From Paenibacillus albidus (GTDB lineage Bacteria; Bacillota; Bacilli; Paenibacillales; Paenibacillaceae), in contig NZ_BMKR01000027.1 in assembly GCF_014644435.1 (NCBI RefSeq), positions 1-64,000 of the forward strand: a stretch of DNA of 64,000 bases, written 5' to 3'. Under the pieces are notes generated by a model. That model saw only the letters and a program-made list of their open reading frames with translations, was not told the DNA's origin and did not search any database. Positions 43,690 through 52,707 of this stretch are shown in pieces; position 1 is the stretch's first letter, and the number at the start of each line of letters is the position of its first letter. The position numbers and the translations under genes are program-made.

Positions 43690-44571
43690 TTAGAAGGATG
43701 AGGTATGATTCTTTTTTATTATGGTTTTTAACTTTTCAATCACCATTTGGAGATTCGGGTGTTCTTTGTCCTTCATCCTATACGCAAGATAAAGCTCATT
43801 TTCGACAGTGTAATCCGGAAGAATCACCTTCGTTTTGCCGAGAGACAAGGATTCACGAATAAGATAGGTTGGTAAAAGACTCATCCCCATATGACTTTCG
43901 ATTCCTTTCAGGATCCCACGTAAATCAGGTATAACATGAACCGGTTCCCATTGCGGACGTTTATTGAAGTGCTGCCGCCAAAATCTTCGTATGATTGGCA
44001 ATTCCAGTCCGTAGCTGAGCCAGGGCTGCAGATTTAGCCATTCTTCAATATTATCCACAGGTGATTCATAATTCATTGGAGCGACGAGTACGAAGGTTTC
44101 AACTTCCAGCTTTACGTATGAAAAGCCCGGAACATCGTTTTTTCGCGAGGTAATAATAAAATCGACTTTATCCTCCTGCAGATATTCCAAGAGTTGTTCA
44201 GCCGTTCCCAATTGTGTAATCATGCGAAAACCCATAGATTCCCCATACTCCAAAAGCCGATAAAGCATATATTCAGGTGCCGCACCTAAGCGTACCTTTG
44301 GAATTTCGGTAAGGGACGGAGCTTTGATACGCAATGTAATATTCTCTAGACGCTCCAAAACAGGCGCTACGAGTGTGTACAACTCTTTGCCCTTGTCCGT
44401 AGGAACCATCTTTCGCGGAGTCCGCACAAACAATGGCTCTCCCACTTCACTTTCCAAGGCCGACAAATGCTGGCTCATCGCCGGTTGCGTAAGGTAACGG
44501 CTTTCTGCCGCTTTAGAAACAGATCCATTCTGGTAGATGCTTATGAAACTACGGTACCATTCAAAGTCAAT
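43690..44571 (-). CDS. LysR-family regulator with probable ATT start
   Basis: A LysR protein of about 294 residues. The HTH is FEWYRSFISIYQNGSVSKAAESRYLTQPAMSQHLSALESEVGEPLFVRTPRKMVPTDKG, followed by a substrate domain (VRLGAAPEYMLYRLLEYGES, VLVAPMNYESP). The expected start (M just before DFEWYRSF) is ATT at 44571, preceded by GGAGGGATTAAG. ATG codons exist only far upstream, inside the Dabb gene. So either ATT is used, or an upstream start adds an odd hydrophobic leader of 25 or more residues. Confidence 0.8.
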   Translation of the reverse strand: MDFEWYRSFISIYQNGSVSKAAESRYLTQPAMSQHLSALESEVGEPLFVRTPRKMVPTDKGKELYTLVAPVLERLENITLRIKAPSLTEIPKVRLGAAPEYMLYRLLEYGESMGFRMITQLGTAEQLLEYLQEDKVDFIITSRKNDVPGFSYVKLEVETFVLVAPMNYESPVDNIEEWLNLQPWLSYGLELPIIRRFWRQHFNKRPQWEPVHVIPDLRGILKGIESHMGMSLLPTYLIRESLSLGKTKVILPDYTVENELYLAYRMKDKEHPNLQMVIEKLKTIIKKNHTSSF

Positions 44572-44596
44572 CTTAATCCCTCCAATTCTAAGAACC

Positions 44597-44908
44597 TTAT
44601 CCTTCAGTCTTGATTGGATAATCGGCCACAATAACATCATCCACCCAGCCATCCAAAGAAGCTACAAATTCCTGATGTGCAGGATGCGGGCCATAGGCGC
44701 GCAGAGATTCCAGATGGTCAAAAGTAACCCGCAAGCCAAGCGTATACCCTTGAATCTTATCCGACTCTTCTGTTACATTAATCCCTGCACTCAGATCCAC
44801 TATCCCTGGGATACGTTCGCGCAAGGACAGTAAGCGGTCCACGAATTCCTGCTGTTTGGCAGGCGTGATCTTACTATTGAACTTGAATACGACTAGATGT
44901 TCATACAT
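44597..44908 (-). CDS. Dabb-family protein
   Basis: A 103-residue alpha/beta barrel protein: EHLVVFKFNSKITPAKQQEFV, PGIVDLSAGINVTEE, YTLGLRVTFDHLESLRAYGPHPAHQEFVAS and VIVADYP. It is a paralogue of the 31557-31859 protein. It lies between a truncated gene (overlapping by eight bases) and the LysR gene, so the three were once an operon. Confidence 0.92.
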   Translation of the reverse strand: MYEHLVVFKFNSKITPAKQQEFVDRLLSLRERIPGIVDLSAGINVTEESDKIQGYTLGLRVTFDHLESLRAYGPHPAHQEFVASLDGWVDDVIVADYPIKTEG

Positions 44909-45140
44909 TTTGTTGATCCTCCTGTGTAATAGTTTTGGTATGTTCTTTGAGCCAGGCTTTATCTTCCCTCAATATACAAGAGTACACCGATGTTCGCAAT
45001 GAGACATGGCCGGGATGCAATTTCATCCATCCGCCAAATGGGCAGCCCTCCATGTCAATGCGATCAAGCTGCTGTTCGAAGGTATTTCTGTCTGTCGTTA
45101 AGTTGTTGTCATCGCGGATCACCCATTTGGTGCCGATTTG
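44901..45140 (-). pseudogene. C-terminal fragment of an unknown protein
   Basis: The frame is open from 45140 and could start at GTG 45122 (product about 73 residues: RDDNNLTTDRNTFEQQLD, GCPFGGWMKLHPGHVS, KAWLKEHTKTITQED). It begins abruptly 60 bases from the left end of the IS1182-like element, has no ribosome site, and looks like the 3' end of a larger gene cut by that insertion or an associated deletion. I do not recognise the family. Confidence 0.5.
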
Positions 45141-45202
45141 CTAGAACGAGCAAACGTTTATTACAGTATTGCCATTACTTTCGTTAAAATAAAAAGGAAA
45201 AA

Positions 45203-46478
45203 GGAGCTGTCCCATGCCATGAAATGGCTGCTTGGGACGGCTCCGCTGTTTTTGAGTCGGATTGACTTGTTCACTTGGTGTGGACGCTCCGCGAACGGAC
45301 CGTTGCTCCAATCGCTGTGCTCTCCAGATTTTATTTATTTCCCATAGCGGTAAAAATCCGGAGAGCAAGGCGACCGCTACCGCTTTTCCGCAATCAGTCC
45401 GTCCTCTCCGCTGCTTTGAGCAGAAAAAGTTTCTACAATCCTCTTTAAAATCATAAAAAGAAATCGCCCTTTTGATAAAATGGAGGTACCACCCAACCAT
45501 TCAAAAGGAGCGATTTCTTTGTACATTCAATATACCATGGACCAACTTTGCTTGCCAATGAATCTGGAAGAAGATATCCCGGAAAATCACCTCGTTCGTG
45601 TCGTTAACGCAGCCGTCAATCGGCTGGACGACACCATCTTTGACGCTGCCTATCCCGGCGGCGGCCGCGACAGCTACCACCCTAAAATGTCACCAAATTC
45701 ATTATCTACGCGTACACCCAGCGAAATTTATTCGTCTCGCAAATCGCCAAAGCGGTACGGGAGAATATTCCCTTCATGTGGCTGGCCGGACGGCAGTGCC
45801 CGGATTTTCGCATCATCAACCGTTTTCGCTCTCAGCGGATGAAAGATGTCCTCGAAACCATATTTACTGCGGTCCTTCAGTTGGCGGACGAGAATTACAT
45901 CTCCCTGGAGCATTATTTTGTGGATGGCACCAAAATCGAGGCGAACGCCAATCGATACACCTTTCGTATGGGGTAAGGCCGTTCGTAAACATAAGGCCAA
46001 GCTGCAAGAAAATGTACATGCCTTGTTTGCCGACATTGAGGCCGCAGAGAAACAAGAAGAACAGGAACTCCGCGGCCAGGACCTGAGCGAACTTGGCGAG
46101 TCCGCCGAGCAGGAAATCGGGAAGTGGTTGTCAGTCAGGAACGACTGCGGTACCAGAAACAGGCTCGGGCAATCTTGCAAAGCGAGGAAAGCTACGCTTT
46201 GGCCGTACGTCGAATGACAGAACCGGAAAGTGTGTTTGGACAACGGAAGAACAACCAGGGCTTCCGGCGGTTTCTGCTTCTCAGCACGGAAAAAGTGACG
46301 CTTGAAGTCGGGTGCTTTCCCTTACCCACAATCTACTGAAGCAAGCAGTAAATGACCAAAAACCCAGAGCAGCGATCCTCCAATAATAGGAGAATCGCTG
46401 CTCTGTTGACTTTTTACGGTTTTGAAAATGAAGAGGGTCTGTCTCCGCTCGTAGAAAATAAACTTATGGGACACCCCC
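45203..46478 (+). mobile_element. Decayed IS1182-family insertion sequence
   Basis: Imperfect terminal inverted repeats bound the element: GGAGCTGTCCCAT at 45203 and ATGGGACACCCCC at 46466-46478 (reverse GGGGGTGTCCCAT). Between them lies a frameshifted transposase. About 300 noncoding bases separate the left end from the gene; these include an inverted repeat GCTCTCC...GGAGAGC at about 45319-45366. The element is dead. Confidence 0.8.
45519..46386 (+). pseudogene. IS1182-family transposase, multiply frameshifted
   Basis: The start is TTG at 45519 after AAAGGAGCGATTTC. The frame reads YIQYTMDQLCLPMNLEED and RVVNAAVNRLDD, breaks near 45690, goes on in a second frame (RNLFVSQIAKAVRENIPFMWL, RIINRFRSQRMKDVLE, LEHYFVDGTKIEANANRYTF, with the DGTKIEANANRYTF DDE-region mark), breaks again near 45970, and ends in a third set (ESYALAVRRMTEPESVFGQRKNNQGFRRF, THNLLKQAVNDQKP). 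The middle of the DDE domain is deleted. Confidence 0.9.
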
Positions 46479-46529
46479 TTTTTTATGGGTGGCACATTGT
46501 TTAATCTGCTGATTAATTTCCTGTCCATA

Positions 46530-46757
46530 CTATTTATAATAAGAAGTTGTCAGTGGAATGAAAAAGCCTCCATCATTCGGCTGCGTGACATTAATTGCAA
46601 TATTACGTACCCCGGTGATGGCCACCTCAATCGTCTGGATGCCGGCGGAAGGAGAAATTTTCTCTACTTTTTTGAGCAGGGTGTTTTTGTCGGAATCCTT
46701 GATTTCAAGGGCTTCCACCTCTTTGCCGGTTGCCGCAAACTGCAGGATCAGCTTCAT
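46530..46757 (-). CDS. Small hypothetical protein, possibly a truncated secreted protein
   Basis: A 75-residue strand-rich protein starting at ATG 46757 after GGGAGGCAAGTAT. Its frame stays open and codes for similar sequence 32 codons further upstream (IRIGGKDYGEVLYSAPGT ... YTALSPGGK), where a TGA at 46854-46856 blocks it. So the gene may be the tail of a longer beta-rich protein. A possible promoter (TTGCCC, 17 bases, TATACT) lies at 46870-46898. No family recognised. Confidence 0.55.
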   Translation of the reverse strand: MKLILQFAATGKEVEALEIKDSDKNTLLKKVEKISPSAGIQTIEVAITGVRNIAINVTQPNDGGFFIPLTTSYYK

Positions 46758-47014
46758 ATACTTGCCTCCCGGGCTAAGTGCAGTATACTTAATATTGGTG
46801 CCAGGGGCACTGTACAGAACCTCACCATAATCTTTGCCGCCAATTCGAATACTTCAAAATTTTACAAATAGTATAGCAAAGTAGCTACACAAGGGCAAAT
46901 GTCCTAGTAGATCAAGAGAGTTGTACTTTTAATATTATGGCCCCTCCCAGAGCTTCAACTGAACAAAATCACTATTTGTTAATCATAGGTACAATATTTG
47001 AAATAGAAAAATTG

Positions 47015-47809
47015 TTAAAAAATAGTCGGCACCATTCCCCCATCCATACGGATCGGCGAACCTTTAAATGCAGAAGCATAAGGACTACATACAAATGTAG
47101 TTAGTCTGCCTATTTCAATAGGCTTGATAAATCGCTGTATTTCAGATTGAGGCAGGTTTGTTGTCATAAATTTTTTCTCTTTTTCTGAAAAGGTCATCTC
47201 TTCATTAGGGTATATCCCCTCAATGATTTGATGCACATTCTCTGAGAGTGTGGGTCCTGGCAGGATCGTATTGACGGTAACTTCAGTTCCTGTTGTTAAT
47301 TTGGATAAGCTTTTTGACAAGGACAACAGCATTGATTTTGTCATTGCATACTGAGGCATTTGGCCTGAAGGCATAATAGCTTCTTCACTCGCAATAAAGA
47401 TAATGCGGCCGTAATCATTTTTCAACATTTTAGGCAAATAAAATTTAGCTAATCCATTCGCAGCAAGAACATTAGTACGGAAATATTTTTCCCATACTTC
47501 ATCGTCAACGTCCTCATATTGCATAATTTCATAGACCCCCATATTGTTAACTAAAATATCAATATTGGGGTATTTTTCAAATAAAGCTTCTCTTTGCCCT
47601 ATATCCACCATATCGGCTGTAGCATTTTGAGGAGAGGTAGCCGGGAAATTTGCCTTTATTTCATTTACAGTTTGTTCTACCTCTTCATAACTTCGTCCAT
47701 TAATTAGTACATTGACACCTTCTTTGGCAAGTTCAATAGCAATTGCTTTCCCTATCCCTTTTGTTGATCCTGTAATTAAAGCTGTTTTATTGTTTAATCC
47801 CATATCCAT
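47015..47809 (-). CDS. Short-chain dehydrogenase/reductase
   Basis: A 264-residue SDR: TGSTKGIGKAIA (TGxxxGIG cofactor loop), NNMG in place of NNAG, IFIASEEAIMPSGQMPQYAMTKS (Ser, Tyr and Lys; YxxxK) and a C-terminal GSPIRMDGGMVPT. Length normal. An AraC-type regulator lies 55 bases upstream on the same strand and probably controls it. Confidence 0.9.
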   Translation of the reverse strand: MDMGLNNKTALITGSTKGIGKAIAIELAKEGVNVLINGRSYEEVEQTVNEIKANFPATSPQNATADMVDIGQREALFEKYPNIDILVNNMGVYEIMQYEDVDDEVWEKYFRTNVLAANGLAKFYLPKMLKNDYGRIIFIASEEAIMPSGQMPQYAMTKSMLLSLSKSLSKLTTGTEVTVNTILPGPTLSENVHQIIEGIYPNEEMTFSEKEKKFMTTNLPQSEIQRFIKPIEIGRLTTFVCSPYASAFKGSPIRMDGGMVPTIF

Positions 47810-47863
47810 TGTATATGTTTCTCCTTCTGTGCTCCGGATAGTGATTATATTACCTTGTAGGGA

Positions 47864-48892
47864 TTATTCAGTAACTAGCCTATTGCGCCAAAGTTCTTGT
47901 TTAACACGCCAATTAGAAGGCGTATCCCCTTCCCAAAGGCGGAAGGCACGGTAGAATGAATTCTGGTCTTCATATCCAACCAAAAAAGCCACTTCTTTAA
48001 TATCGAGTGAGGGATCTGCCAAGTACTCTCTTGCCTGCTCATGTCTTGCTTGCGTCAAAAGATGCTTGAAGCTCGTGTTCTCGTCTGTAAGCCGGCGCTG
48101 CAAGGTACGATCGCTCATCCTAAGCTCCTTCGCGACAACCTGAATATCGGGGCGCCCTCCTGTGAAGCTGCGTTTCATGATCCATTTAACCGTCTCGGAA
48201 ATTGAGCGGCATCGCTGCTGTTCATCGAGTGATCGGTCCAGAACCGGAGTCAGAATCTCCAGCAGCTCTTCGTTGTACGAGACAAAAGGGCGGTCCAGAT
48301 CACTTCGATGTAACGTCAACCGGTTTCCTGGTGCCCCAATCCGGACACGGCAGCCGAAGTAAGCTTCAAGGGCCTGTACATTGCCCATGGAATGTGAAAA
48401 TTCGACGAGCCTCGCCGTCAATGGTTGGCCTGTGCCCCGGCGTCCAAGCTCCAGAAGAAATGCCAGCGTGATACCCACCAGCATCGGCGGACCGGATTGC
48501 CCGGTATGCAGCCAATCCAGTTCGATTATACAGTGCTCGCCTTCCTCGGTAATACGTAAGCTTTCGGGTGGACACTGTTGTTTGTACCGAGCCATTCGGT
48601 TCAGAGCGTCGCGGTAGTCACGAGCGTGGTAAGTCGCTAAGACGGTCGGTGGATACTGCGCTGTTTCGAAGACGGTCGCAAGCTTGATGATTCCTGTGGC
48701 CGTGTCACCGATGAGATCGGAATAAGCCTGCCAGATCGCAAAATATTGGGCGGTGGTGACTACCGGTTCAGTAATAATGGTGAGCGGCAGGTGTGCTTGA
48801 CGAGCTACGTCGTGGGCGGTAATCCCTAATTGATGTAATCCTGCCCAAAATCCTGGCGGGATCTTTATACGTTCAGTGGTATGAGACTTCAT
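47864..48892 (-). CDS. AraC-family regulator with arabinose-binding-like N-terminal domain (OruR type)
   Basis: A 342-residue regulator. Residues about 20-200 follow the Arabinose_bd pattern of OruR/ArgR-like regulators (GITAHDVARQAHLPL, FAIWQAYSDLIGDTATGI). The AraC DNA-binding half starts about 230: RPDIQVVAKELRMSDRTLQRRLTDENTSFKHLLTQARHEQAREYLADPSLDIKEVAFLVGYEDQNSFYRAFRLWEGDTPSNWR. The first gene of a two-gene unit with the SDR. Confidence 0.9.
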   Translation of the reverse strand: MKSHTTERIKIPPGFWAGLHQLGITAHDVARQAHLPLTIITEPVVTTAQYFAIWQAYSDLIGDTATGIIKLATVFETAQYPPTVLATYHARDYRDALNRMARYKQQCPPESLRITEEGEHCIIELDWLHTGQSGPPMLVGITLAFLLELGRRGTGQPLTARLVEFSHSMGNVQALEAYFGCRVRIGAPGNRLTLHRSDLDRPFVSYNEELLEILTPVLDRSLDEQQRCRSISETVKWIMKRSFTGGRPDIQVVAKELRMSDRTLQRRLTDENTSFKHLLTQARHEQAREYLADPSLDIKEVAFLVGYEDQNSFYRAFRLWEGDTPSNWRVKQELWRNRLVTE

Positions 48893-49215
48893 ACCTGTGG
48901 GCCTCCTTTAGCTATGTACATATTCATTAGTTTGCTCAGCTTTTTTTACTTATAAGGCACCATACGGTGATCTGCGGGTTGGATTCCAATGACAGGTCTG
49001 AAATATCCTTTGACCCAAATCGCTTTGGTTGTTCGGTGAAAATAAAGTATTAGACTGGAGTCGTTGATTTAACGCGGTTTTTGAATTGAAGAATCGTCAG
49101 CTTTTGAAAAATAAGTTTTAGACTAATCCATTAAAAGAAGCAGCGATGGAACAAGACTTGAAAAATAAAGTCTTAGACTGCCGCTGTTGTCGTTCAACTA
49201 ATGTTTCTCGTTAGT
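48893..49215. other. Intergenic region with three copies of the AGTCTAA repeat
   Basis: It carries copies of the reverse motif GAAAATAAAGT-N-TTAGACT at 49038-49056, 49106-49124 and 49160-49179, and the left copy of the ~107-base repeat. No gene is seen. Confidence 0.8.
49106..49212 (-). repeat. Left copy of a ~107-base inverted-orientation repeat
   Basis: Read on the minus strand it goes from AACGAGAAACATTAGTTGAACGACAAC-AGCGGCAGTCTAAGACTTT through a hairpin (AAGACT...AGTCTT) to GCTGCTTCTTTTAATGG and a second AGTCTAAAACTTATTTTTC. It matches 62943-63048 at roughly 85-88 percent by eye, in the opposite orientation. It lies directly downstream of the serine hydrolase gene and may serve as its terminator. 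Confidence 0.85.
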
Positions 49216-50280
49216 TCATGACTTTTCACTACTTAGGATGGCTTCAAATATTTTTTTACCTGTAGCGTCTATCATAGTTCCTTGAGAAGGCTCTTTTTTA
49301 GTAATCCATTTTATTAATTGAGCAACATAATAATCCATAAGAGAATTCGAGAAAAAAGAATAATTGGATAGCAATACAATTCCTACACGGAGTTCCTTGT
49401 TGAAAGCTAGATAACTGTTAAAACCAGCTGAACCCCCGTTATGCCAGAGGATACCTTTATCTAGAAGTTTATCCTCACCCCAGCCAAAATAACGGTTTGA
49501 ATTTCCGATCCATATAGGGATATGACTTTTTTGGAGTGTAGAGGCTATCGGATTATCATCATTTAGATTGGCTTGGACAAATAAACTCAAATCGTTAACC
49601 GATGACTTAATCCCCCCAGCTCCTTCATGTATAGAGAGATCCCAGTGAGGGACTCTCTTCCCAGTTGAAGCATGTCCATTCAAAAATCTTCTATTCTGTT
49701 CTGAATCAAGTGTAACGGCTGTCTCATTCATCTTTAATGGGCTCGTTATGTATTTTTTTAACAGTTTATCATACTTGCTTCCTGATACCTTGCATAGAAT
49801 ATTCCCCAGTAAGCCCACACCGATATTCGAATATCCAAATGAACCAATACTATCCGTGTAGTCAGCATTAGATAGAAAAGCAGTTAAATCTTGCTCGGTA
49901 TACATTGAATAAGGATTCGATCTTTTTTTAGCCAGATTGTGGTTTGTTGCCAATATAGGTAAACCAGAGGTATGAGTAGCAAGGCTTTTCAAGGTAATCT
50001 TATTCAAATAATCGTTTTTAACGTTTGGCACAAACTTACCAACCATGTCATCCGAGGAGAGCAGTTTTTCCCGTTCCATTTCTAATAAGAGAATGGATGT
50101 GAAAACTTTGGTTATGGAGCCGATTTCAAACAACATATGCTCAGGAGGAATCGTACTTCTCTTTTGATTATTACTGAACGAAAAGTATTCAATACCGCCC
50201 TCTCTAATAATCCCGATCGCAAGATGTAAATGTTTCTTATCTTTCGTGTAATCTGAAACAAAATTATGTAAATCCTTCAT
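49216..50280 (-). CDS. Beta-lactamase-family serine hydrolase
   Basis: A 354-residue class C beta-lactamase-like hydrolase: FEIGSITKVFTSI (SxxK, catalytic Ser and Lys), GYSNIGVGLLG (YSN), LWHNGGSAGFN (HxG). No signal peptide is visible at the start (KDLHNFVSDYTKDKKHLHLAIG), so it may be cytoplasmic. It stands alone on the minus strand, ending at the left copy of the large repeat. Substrate unknown (esterase, peptidase or lactamase-like). Confidence 0.9.
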   Translation of the reverse strand: MKDLHNFVSDYTKDKKHLHLAIGIIREGGIEYFSFSNNQKRSTIPPEHMLFEIGSITKVFTSILLLEMEREKLLSSDDMVGKFVPNVKNDYLNKITLKSLATHTSGLPILATNHNLAKKRSNPYSMYTEQDLTAFLSNADYTDSIGSFGYSNIGVGLLGNILCKVSGSKYDKLLKKYITSPLKMNETAVTLDSEQNRRFLNGHASTGKRVPHWDLSIHEGAGGIKSSVNDLSLFVQANLNDDNPIASTLQKSHIPIWIGNSNRYFGWGEDKLLDKGILWHNGGSAGFNSYLAFNKELRVGIVLLSNYSFFSNSLMDYYVAQLIKWITKKEPSQGTMIDATGKKIFEAILSSEKS

Positions 50281-50403
50281 AGTAACAGCTACTCCTTTTA
50301 GTTTTATGATTCTTACAAAAATCCTCGGTTGTTGAAATCACGCTAATCAACCTATTTTGGATACTGAATTATGTACTCGTTTCCATTTCTTTATATTCCT
50401 GCT

Positions 50404-50469
50404 CGTTACTTCAATTAGAAACGGCAGCTGAGCATTAGACCAGCTACCGTAGTGTATTGAACAATCGTT
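50404..50469 (+). repeat. Direct repeat copy 1 next to fabZ
   Basis: CGTTACTTCAATTAGAAACGGCAGCTGAGC...ACAATCGTT. It is about 90 percent identical to the copy at 50990-51058. Contains the weakened hairpin ACGGCAGCTG / CAGCTACCGT. Confidence 0.9.
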
Positions 50470-50484
50470 TCCCGTTCTTAAAAC

Positions 50485-50913
50485 CTAAATCGAACTGAAT
50501 GCAAACATTATTTCAGTTTCACAAACCATTTCATTGTTAACCATGGCAACACCTTTTCCTTTGACTATCTGTCCCTTTACTCGAGTTACCTCAAACGTAA
50601 GGAGGAGTTGGTCTCCAGGTTTCACTTGCTGTCTGAATCGACAATTATCAATACCAGTTAATAAGCCTATTTTGTGATTACTGTTATCTCCTTGGGACAT
50701 AACGATACCACCGACTTGCGCCAATGCTTCTACAATCAAGACTCCAGGCATAACTGGATAGTCGGAAAAATGACCAAGGAAATAAGGTTCATTGATTGTC
50801 ACATTTTTAATTCCAACAGCTTTCTTGCCCTCATCTATTTCTAAGATTTTATCAACCAATAGAAATGGGTATCTATGAGGAATAACCTTTTTTATTCTTT
50901 CAATATCAAGCAT
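50485..50913 (-). CDS. fabZ: 3-hydroxyacyl-ACP dehydratase FabZ
   Basis: A 142-residue hot-dog fold dehydratase: IPHRYPFLLVDKILEI, the active site LGHFSDYPVMPGVLIVEALAQVGG (catalytic His and Glu), TGIDNCRFRQQVKPGDQL and GKGVAMVNNEMVCETEIMFAF. It removes water from 3-hydroxyacyl-ACP in fatty acid elongation. FabZ normally sits with murA, lpx-like or fabI-type genes; here it stands alone between two direct repeats, which suggests an extra, mobilised copy. Confidence 0.93.
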   Translation of the reverse strand: MLDIERIKKVIPHRYPFLLVDKILEIDEGKKAVGIKNVTINEPYFLGHFSDYPVMPGVLIVEALAQVGGIVMSQGDNSNHKIGLLTGIDNCRFRQQVKPGDQLLLTFEVTRVKGQIVKGKGVAMVNNEMVCETEIMFAFSSI

Positions 50914-50989
50914 GGAGTGCCTCCTCTTGTGGGTTTATTATCATTTTACCGCCGTTTGGGAAAATCAACCATAGTGAAACTAAACTGCC

Positions 50990-51058
50990 CGTTACTTCAA
51001 TGAGAAACGGCAGCTGAGCATTAAGCCAGCTGCCGTAGCGCTGTATTGAACAATCGTT
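50990..51058 (+). repeat. Direct repeat copy 2 next to fabZ
   Basis: It holds a perfect 10-base stem (ACGGCAGCTG / CAGCTGCCGT, 51007-51036) with a 10-base loop. The same CGTTA-TTCAAT-AACGGC pattern recurs more loosely at 61374 and 62945, so this is a member of a dispersed repeat family. Confidence 0.9.
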
Positions 51059-51522
51059 CTCAGAAAACTAAATCATTTCGAGGGAGCTTATGAAGCATCG
51101 TCAGTCTAATACTTTATTTTCTCAGTCTACAACTATATTTACCTAGTACAGCATCAGATTAAAAATAAGGGATTCCTGAAGGCTGGTTGATATGGATTAG
51201 CGTTCGTCACCAGTCTTCGAGCAGTTCTAATGTATATAGTACCTCAGAATGGTTTAAACGAGGCTAAAACATCCATAATGATGTATTTTGTACATTCAGA
51301 GGACAGCCATAAGGCACTTTTCGGCTAATGCAGCGGTTCCTGCTGCACCAAATACACTGAAATCCTAAAACGAGCCTCCTTTTCCCCCTCCTGATGTATA
51401 AAGTGCATTCTAGCGATCTCCGCCCTAGGCTTACAGCGTGCCTCCCGGGAAGTAACTTTCGAATGCGCCATCTATTCCCACCTTTTAAAGATTGATGGAG
51501 TACTAGTCTAACACTTTATTTT
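51059..51522. other. Intergenic region with repeat motif
   Basis: Copies of AGTCTAA-N-ACTTTATTT occur at 51103-51121 and 51505-51524. The rest shows no convincing gene or hairpin. Confidence 0.7.
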
Positions 51523-51747
51523 TCAGTTAAGTGATCTGAGCGTAAACAACCTATACAATAAAATCCCCACAATGATTAGGCAAAAAACAACCCACCCCCA
51601 ACGAAAGGTGAACAGAAGCGGTTTCTCGTTATAAGTGACATGATTCATTCTAATGCTCAGTATTTGTATTCCTGCGATAAGACTTATCGACAACAGCGAA
51701 GCGAGATCTGCCGGCCGTCTCACGGGGTACACCTGTGCGTTCTCCAT
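51523..51747 (-). CDS. Small membrane protein, possibly truncated
   Basis: A 74-residue protein with two hydrophobic helices (LASLLSISLIAGIQILSI and WGWVVFCLIIVGILLYRLF). It starts after GAGGAGAGGCGGATAC. Its stop codon TGA (51523-51525) lies inside the AGTCTAA repeat at 51505-51524, so the repeat may have shortened it. Family unknown. Confidence 0.6.
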   Translation of the reverse strand: MENAQVYPVRRPADLASLLSISLIAGIQILSIRMNHVTYNEKPLLFTFRWGWVVFCLIIVGILLYRLFTLRSLN

Positions 51748-51876
51748 GTATCCGCCTCTCCTCTATACCTCTTCCATTGCAAAAACAATTGTAATGCCGT
51801 TCTCCTTGGGAGGGAAAGGGCTACAGCCTTCTTTAAATACCAGCACTAATCCTGAGAGTTCATAGAACCAGGGCGC

Positions 51877-52467
51877 CTATGCATTCTGTTTCAATGAGAC
51901 TACGCCATGCATAATAAGGGGAACGGTTCTTTGGGCTAACACAACAGTGGATTCTTGCTTCCCATCTTCATGCCAGCGATAGGTTACGCCATAGATGGAC
52001 CAGCTTAATAAAGTTGCTGTGTATTCCAAGGTCCTCTGGTCTGCCCCCTTCATCTCACGGGTCAACAGCTGAAGAATGAATTGCTCCAATTGCGTCTTTA
52101 TGCTGTCTGCAATAATAGGGGCAACGGTATTGTACTTTTTGACACAGCTGTTGCTGGATCTGTGATAATCACATAAGGAATAGATAAGCTGCTGGACGGT
52201 TTCCTCGGTCAAAAGCGCCTCAGGATCCACTCTTTTAAGTACATATTCCAGAAAAGCATCTGCCAGCAGCGCCTCAAGCAGCGCATATTTGTCCGGAAAA
52301 TGCGCGTAGAACGTGGCCCGGTTAATTGTGGCTTTTTTGGTGATATCACAGATTGTAATATTGTTGAAGTCAACGGTATGCAGTTGCTGCATAAAAGCAT
52401 CCAGTATTAATTGACGGGTACGAATGACCCGCGGATCCAACCGGTTGGGCGTGAATACTCCAGCCAT
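51877..52467 (-). CDS. TetR-family regulator
   Basis: A 196-residue TetR regulator; start at ATG 52467 after GAGGAGCAAACCGC. HTH: RTRQLILDAFMQQLHTVDFNNITICDITKKATINRATFYAHFPDKYALLEALL, followed by a helical ligand domain. It is divergent from the OYE-type oxidoreductase, which it probably controls. Confidence 0.9.
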   Translation of the reverse strand: MAGVFTPNRLDPRVIRTRQLILDAFMQQLHTVDFNNITICDITKKATINRATFYAHFPDKYALLEALLADAFLEYVLKRVDPEALLTEETVQQLIYSLCDYHRSSNSCVKKYNTVAPIIADSIKTQLEQFILQLLTREMKGADQRTLEYTATLLSWSIYGVTYRWHEDGKQESTVVLAQRTVPLIMHGVVSLKQNA

Positions 52468-52546
52468 GCGGTTTGCTCCTCTCTGCCTAAGGGAATAACC
52501 CAATTATAATACAAGTGTCGTTTAGACCACAATCGGTGATTAGAAC

Positions 52547-52567
52547 AGACAACAATATTTCCTGTCT
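52547..52567. promoter_or_regulatory. Possible operator between TetR and OYE genes
   Basis: The dyad AGACA-11-TGTCT lies mid-way in the 240-base divergent promoter. A second imperfect dyad CGGACGAATTGTCGG follows near 52585. Both are tentative. Confidence 0.35.
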
Positions 52568-52707
52568 TTTGTTTAAGCAACACAACGGACGAATTGTCGG
52601 TTGAATGCCTGATGTGTGCTTGCTAATATTGCACTCATACCCCGCTTGAACTTACACAAGTCGCAGGTATATATAGCACACCATTCTAACTATTGGAGGT
52701 CTTACCC

